Below, one piece after another: positions 61,132-64,000 of a DNA stretch of 64,000 nt (position 1 is the first letter of the stretch; each line of letters begins with the position of its first letter). Below the pieces are notes generated by a model. It was not told where the DNA came from and ran no database searches. It was given only the letters and a program-made list of their open reading frames with translations. The position numbers and the translations under genes were made by a program. The DNA comes from Streptomyces sp. CB02261 (GTDB lineage: Bacteria > Actinomycetota > Actinomycetes > Streptomycetales > Streptomycetaceae), in NCBI RefSeq assembly GCF_001905665.1, contig NZ_LIVX01000006.1, positions 248,001 to 312,000 on the forward strand, read 5' to 3'.

Positions 61132-61365
61132 CGCTGACTTCCTTCCGTATGCCGCGCCGGCCGACCCACTGCCAGCTCTTCATGCGCGGCAACATGGCCC
61201 ACCGTCAGCCGCCGCCCACCGGCTTGCCACTTGAGCTGGTACATCCGGGAACCCGCGGCGCAGCTGTAGAGCCGAAAGGGCGTCACTTCCGCGCACGGGC
61301 GGCCCACGCGTCAGCACCCGCGTCCCCCGCCGCACCACAATCCAGATCACACCCATTACCTGCGT

Positions 61366-61388
61366 TTGCATATATGGCGCGCATGCAA
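61366..61388. promoter_or_regulatory. Possible operator before the MFS gene
   Basis: TTGCAT and ATGCAA form a 6-bp inverted repeat 23 bp long overall. It sits 56-78 bp upstream of the MFS start in an AT-richer stretch within a 312-bp divergent gap (61132-61443). A third ATGCA half-site lies at about 61399. No local regulator is present. The rest of the gap shows no gene. Confidence 0.35.
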
Positions 61389-61443
61389 CTATTGTCGATG
61401 CAGGTAAAGAGATCGCTCAAGCAATGAAGGAGAGGGGCGCACC

Positions 61444-62643
61444 ATGCCGCTCGCGCTGCTGGCTCTCGCAGTCGGGGCCTTCGGTATCGGCACGACCGAG
61501 TTCGTGATCATGGGACTGCTGCCCGAGATCGCCGCCGATTACAGTGTCTCCATCCCCGCCGCAGGCCTCCTGGTCACCGGCTATGCCCTCGGTGTCGTCG
61601 TCGGCGCGCCGCTGCTGACCGTCCTCGGGACCAAGGTCAGCCGCAAGCGGATGCTGATGCTGCTCATGGGACTGTTCGTGCTCGGCAACCTGCTGTCCGC
61701 GCTCGCCCCGAGCTTCGGGCTGATGCTGACCGGCCGCGTCGTCGCCTCACTCGCCCACGGGTCGTTCTTCGGCATCGGCTCGGTCGTGGCCGCCGAACTG
61801 GTCGCGCCGGAGAAGAAGGCCGGCGCCATCGCCACCATGTTCACCGGCCTGACGGTCGCCAACATCGTCGGCGTGCCGCTCGGTACGTTCATCGGGCAGG
61901 CCGTGGGCTGGCGCACCACCTTCGCTGTCGTCGCCGCGCTCGGCGTGATCGGCCTGCTCGGCATCGCCAAGCTCGTCCCCGCCACACCCCGCCCCGAAGG
62001 CGCCCGTCTGCGCGGCGAGCTGATGGCCTTCCGCAACCCGCAGGTGCTGCTCGCGATGGCCATGACCGTGCTCGGCTTCGGCGGCGTCTTCGCCGCGATC
62101 ACCTACGTCGCGCCGATGATGACCGAGGTCGCCGGCTACTCGGACGGCGCGGTCACCTGGCTGCTCGTGCTCTTCGGCGTCGGCATGTTCCTGGGCAACC
62201 TGCTCGGCGGCCGCTTCGCCGACCGCGCGCTGATGCCCCTGCTGTACGCCACCCTCGGCGGCCTGGCGCTCGTCCTCGCGCTGTTCACCGTCACCGCGCA
62301 CCACCGGATCCTCGCCGCGATCACCATCCTCCTCGTCGGCGCGCTGGGCTTCGCCACCGTGCCCCCGCTCCAGAAGCGCGTCCTCGACCAGGCCCACGGC
62401 GCGCCGACGCTGGCCTCCGCCGTCAACATCGGCGCCTTCAACCTCGGCAACGCCCTGGCCGCCTGGCTCGGCGGCATCGTGATCTCCGCCGGCTTCGGCT
62501 ACACCTCCCCGAACTGGGTCGGCGCCGTCCTCGCCGCCGCCGCTCTCGTCCTCGCCGTCTGGTCCGCCGCGCTGGAGCGCAGGAGCCCCGTGCGGGAGTC
62601 CGTGGCCCCCGCCGCTGCGGTGCCCACCCCCGTACACCACTGA
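61444..62643 (+). CDS. MFS transporter (DHA1/AraJ-like drug or sugar efflux)
   Basis: This 399-aa protein has about 12 transmembrane segments and begins LALLALAVGAFGIGTTEFVI, the signature of AraJ/Cml-type DHA1 exporters. The motif A region is LGTKVSRKRMLMLL and the motif C-like region is GVPLGTFIGQAVGWRTTF. It exports small molecules by proton antiport; the substrate is unknown. Start ATG has AAGGAGAGG a few bases upstream. It is followed 43 bp later by an aldo/keto reductase, so the two may be co-transcribed and detoxify a reactive carbonyl or drug. Confidence 0.88.
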   Translation: MPLALLALAVGAFGIGTTEFVIMGLLPEIAADYSVSIPAAGLLVTGYALGVVVGAPLLTVLGTKVSRKRMLMLLMGLFVLGNLLSALAPSFGLMLTGRVVASLAHGSFFGIGSVVAAELVAPEKKAGAIATMFTGLTVANIVGVPLGTFIGQAVGWRTTFAVVAALGVIGLLGIAKLVPATPRPEGARLRGELMAFRNPQVLLAMAMTVLGFGGVFAAITYVAPMMTEVAGYSDGAVTWLLVLFGVGMFLGNLLGGRFADRALMPLLYATLGGLALVLALFTVTAHHRILAAITILLVGALGFATVPPLQKRVLDQAHGAPTLASAVNIGAFNLGNALAAWLGGIVISAGFGYTSPNWVGAVLAAAALVLAVWSAALERRSPVRESVAPAAAVPTPVHH

Positions 62644-62686
62644 TCCCCTCCTCCCCACCCGTACCGAAGAGAAGGCAGTACCACCC

Positions 62687-63508
62687 ATGTCCCACCCCAC
62701 CGTCACCCTCAACAACGGCGTCACGATCCCGCAGCTCGGCTTCGGTGTCTTCCAGGTGCCCGACGAGGAGACCACCACCGCCGTCGGTCACGCCCTCCGG
62801 GCCGGCTACCGCTCCATCGACACCGCCGCGATCTACGGGAACGAGGCCGGGGTCGGCCGGGCCCTCGCCGCCTCGGACGTCCCCCGCGACGAGATCTTCG
62901 TCACCACCAAGCTGTGGAACGCCGACCAGGGCTACGACTCCACCCTGCGGGCCTTCGACGACAGCCTCGCCAAGCTCGGCCTCGACCACGTCGACCTGTA
63001 CCTCGTCCACTGGCCCACCCCGGCCCGTGACCTGTACGTCGACACCTGGCGCGCCCTCGAGAAGCTGGTCGCCGACGGGCGGGTCCGTACCGCAGGCGTC
63101 TCCAACTTCCAGCCCGCCCACCTGCGGCGGCTCCTCAACAGCAGCGACCTGGTGCCGGCCGTCAACCAGATCGAGCTTCACCCGGCGCTCCAGCAGCGGG
63201 AGCTCCGCGCCCTGCACGCCGCTCACTCCATCGCCACCGAGGCGTGGAGCCCGCTCGCCCAGGGAGGCGTTCTCGCCGACCCCGCCGTCGTGGAGGTCGC
63301 CGCACGGCACGGGAAGTCCCCCGCCCAGGTGGTGCTGCGCTGGCACCTCCAGCTCGGGAACATCGTGATTCCGAAGTCCGTCACCCCCGAGCGCATCCGC
63401 GAGAACATCGACGTCTTCGACTTCGCGCTCTCCGACGAGGAGATGGACGCGCTCGGCGGGCTCGACCGCGGTCTGCGCACCGGGCCCGACCCCGACACCC
63501 TCAACTGA
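62687..63508 (+). CDS. Aldo/keto reductase (2,5-diketo-D-gluconate reductase-like)
   Basis: This 273-aa NADPH-dependent reductase of the AKR superfamily shows Asp and Tyr of the tetrad in SIDTAAIYGNEAGVGRAL, Lys in FVTTKLWN and His in LYLVHWP. The cofactor-binding C-terminal segment is IVIPKSVTPERIRENIDVFD. It reduces carbonyls to alcohols; the exact substrate is unknown. The position 43 bp after the MFS gene suggests one operon. Length and start are standard for this family. Confidence 0.92.
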   Translation: MSHPTVTLNNGVTIPQLGFGVFQVPDEETTTAVGHALRAGYRSIDTAAIYGNEAGVGRALAASDVPRDEIFVTTKLWNADQGYDSTLRAFDDSLAKLGLDHVDLYLVHWPTPARDLYVDTWRALEKLVADGRVRTAGVSNFQPAHLRRLLNSSDLVPAVNQIELHPALQQRELRALHAAHSIATEAWSPLAQGGVLADPAVVEVAARHGKSPAQVVLRWHLQLGNIVIPKSVTPERIRENIDVFDFALSDEEMDALGGLDRGLRTGPDPDTLN

Positions 63509-63510
63509 GC

Positions 63511-63526
63511 ACGGGAAAAGGCCCGT
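63511..63526. terminator. Weak hairpin between convergent genes
   Basis: ACGGG-6-CCCGT, a 5-bp stem directly after the reductase stop and three bases before the next gene's stop. Only tentative. Confidence 0.3.
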
Positions 63527-63529
63527 TCG

Positions 63530-64000
63530 TCAGACCCGTACGCGGCGCAGGGCGCCGTCCGCGCGGAGGTCGGCGAGCGTGGGGTAGCCGTCGACGGCCA
63601 TGATCAGGTCGGCCTCGGCGAGGAGCGAGCGGAGGACGTGGACGACGCCGTCGGTGCCGCCGAGGGCGAGCCCGTACGCGTAGGGCCGACCGACGCCCAC
63701 CGCCGTGGCGCCGAGGGCGAGGGCCTTGACGACGTCGGCTCCGGTACGGACGCCGGAGTCGAAGAGGACGGGCAGCCCCTCGGCCGCGGCGACCACCTCC
63801 GGGAGGGCGTCCAGGGCGGGCAGCCCGCCGTTGGCCTGACGGCCGCCGTGGTTGGAGCAGTAGACGCCGTCGACGCCGCCGTCCCTGGCGCGCCGGACGT
63901 CCTCCGGGTGGCAGATGCCCTTGAGGACGATCGGCAGGTCGGTGAGCGAGCGCAGCCAGGCCAGGTCGTCCCAGACCAGCGGCCTGCCGAAGACACCCGC
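63530..64000 (-). CDS. FMN-dependent alpha-hydroxy-acid dehydrogenase (lactate oxidase/monooxygenase type), 5' end outside window
   Basis: The visible 156 C-terminal residues show family motifs: PIVLKGICHPEDVRRA (the FMN-contacting Lys), YCSNHGGRQANGGLPALDAL (the catalytic His-x-Gly-Gly-Arg loop), VLFDSGVRTGADVVKALALG and AVGVGRPYAYGLALGG. It oxidises an L-2-hydroxy acid such as lactate or glycolate with FMN and O2 or a quinone. The reading frame is open to the window edge, so the start and FMN domain beginning are not seen. Confidence 0.9.
   Translation of the reverse strand, partial: AGVFGRPLVWDDLAWLRSLTDLPIVLKGICHPEDVRRARDGGVDGVYCSNHGGRQANGGLPALDALPEVVAAAEGLPVLFDSGVRTGADVVKALALGATAVGVGRPYAYGLALGGTDGVVHVLRSLLAEADLIMAVDGYPTLADLRADGALRRVRV

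Overview
The window is very GC-rich (third codon positions almost all G or C) with short intergenic gaps, GTG/TTG starts, many 4-bp ATGA/GTGA gene overlaps, Tat-type signal peptides and LAL-type LuxR, UAAP and SagB/YcaO families. Together these point to a Streptomyces chromosome, probably an accessory-rich arm or inner-arm region. No rRNA, tRNA, IS element or CRISPR array was seen.

Layout. (1) 1-12.7 kb: the 3' part of a giant fatty-acid-activating PKS-NRPS (FAAL-ACP-KS-AT-KR-ACP-C-A-PCP-C). It ends in an unusual domain resembling cyanobacterial acyl-ACP reductase (AAR). (2) 12.8-25.4 kb: mostly stand-alone and secreted functions. They are a DinB-like protein, a secreted subtilisin-like protease, a large LuxR-type regulator, a secreted polyester hydrolase/cutinase of the PET-hydrolase type, a 2'-5' RNA ligase-like protein, a class A beta-lactamase, a structured small RNA with an almost perfect anti-SD complement and a 12-codon ORF, an ABC-2 permease with a broken ATPase partner, a Tat-exported beta-helix protein and a beta-propeller phytase. 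(3) 25.4-32.9 kb: a tightly coupled minus-strand operon (Cys/His zinc-binding protein, DUF5691-like, VWA, MoxR AAA+, DUF5682-like). (4) 33.1-41.7 kb: a YcaO-type RiPP cluster with a 38-aa precursor peptide, RRE/ThiF-like partner, CocE/S15 hydrolase, YcaO, SagB-like dehydrogenase and a heterodimeric ABC exporter. (5) 41.7-47.2 kb: a metallophore-type ABC importer with a divergent beta-propeller gene, sharing a good Zur-box-like palindrome. Importer and RiPP genes run in the same direction with almost no gaps, so the RiPP may be a metal-responsive product. (6) 47.4-56.7 kb: a guanidine/urea utilisation locus (APC permease, TetR regulator, two UAAP/DUF1989 proteins, biotin-dependent carboxylase, allophanate hydrolase). 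Two near-identical 26-bp inverted repeats are the likely TetR operators. (7) 57-64 kb: a secreted M4 metalloprotease, a class F sortase beside a repetitive secreted protein with a sorting-signal-like C terminus, an MFS transporter, an aldo/keto reductase and the 3' part of an FMN-dependent alpha-hydroxy-acid dehydrogenase.

How the genes work together. The clearest functional units are the guanidine/urea locus (import, CO2 fixation onto guanidine or urea, deimination, allophanate hydrolysis under one TetR regulator) and the RiPP/metal-uptake block (peptide made, modified, exported, and a metal complex possibly re-imported under Zur). Secreted proteases, cutinase, phytase and beta-helix protein fit a soil saprophyte. 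The most unusual items are the AAR-like terminus of the megasynthase, the structured RNA at about 20.83-21.03 kb, and the link between a YcaO RiPP cluster and a Zur-type metal importer.
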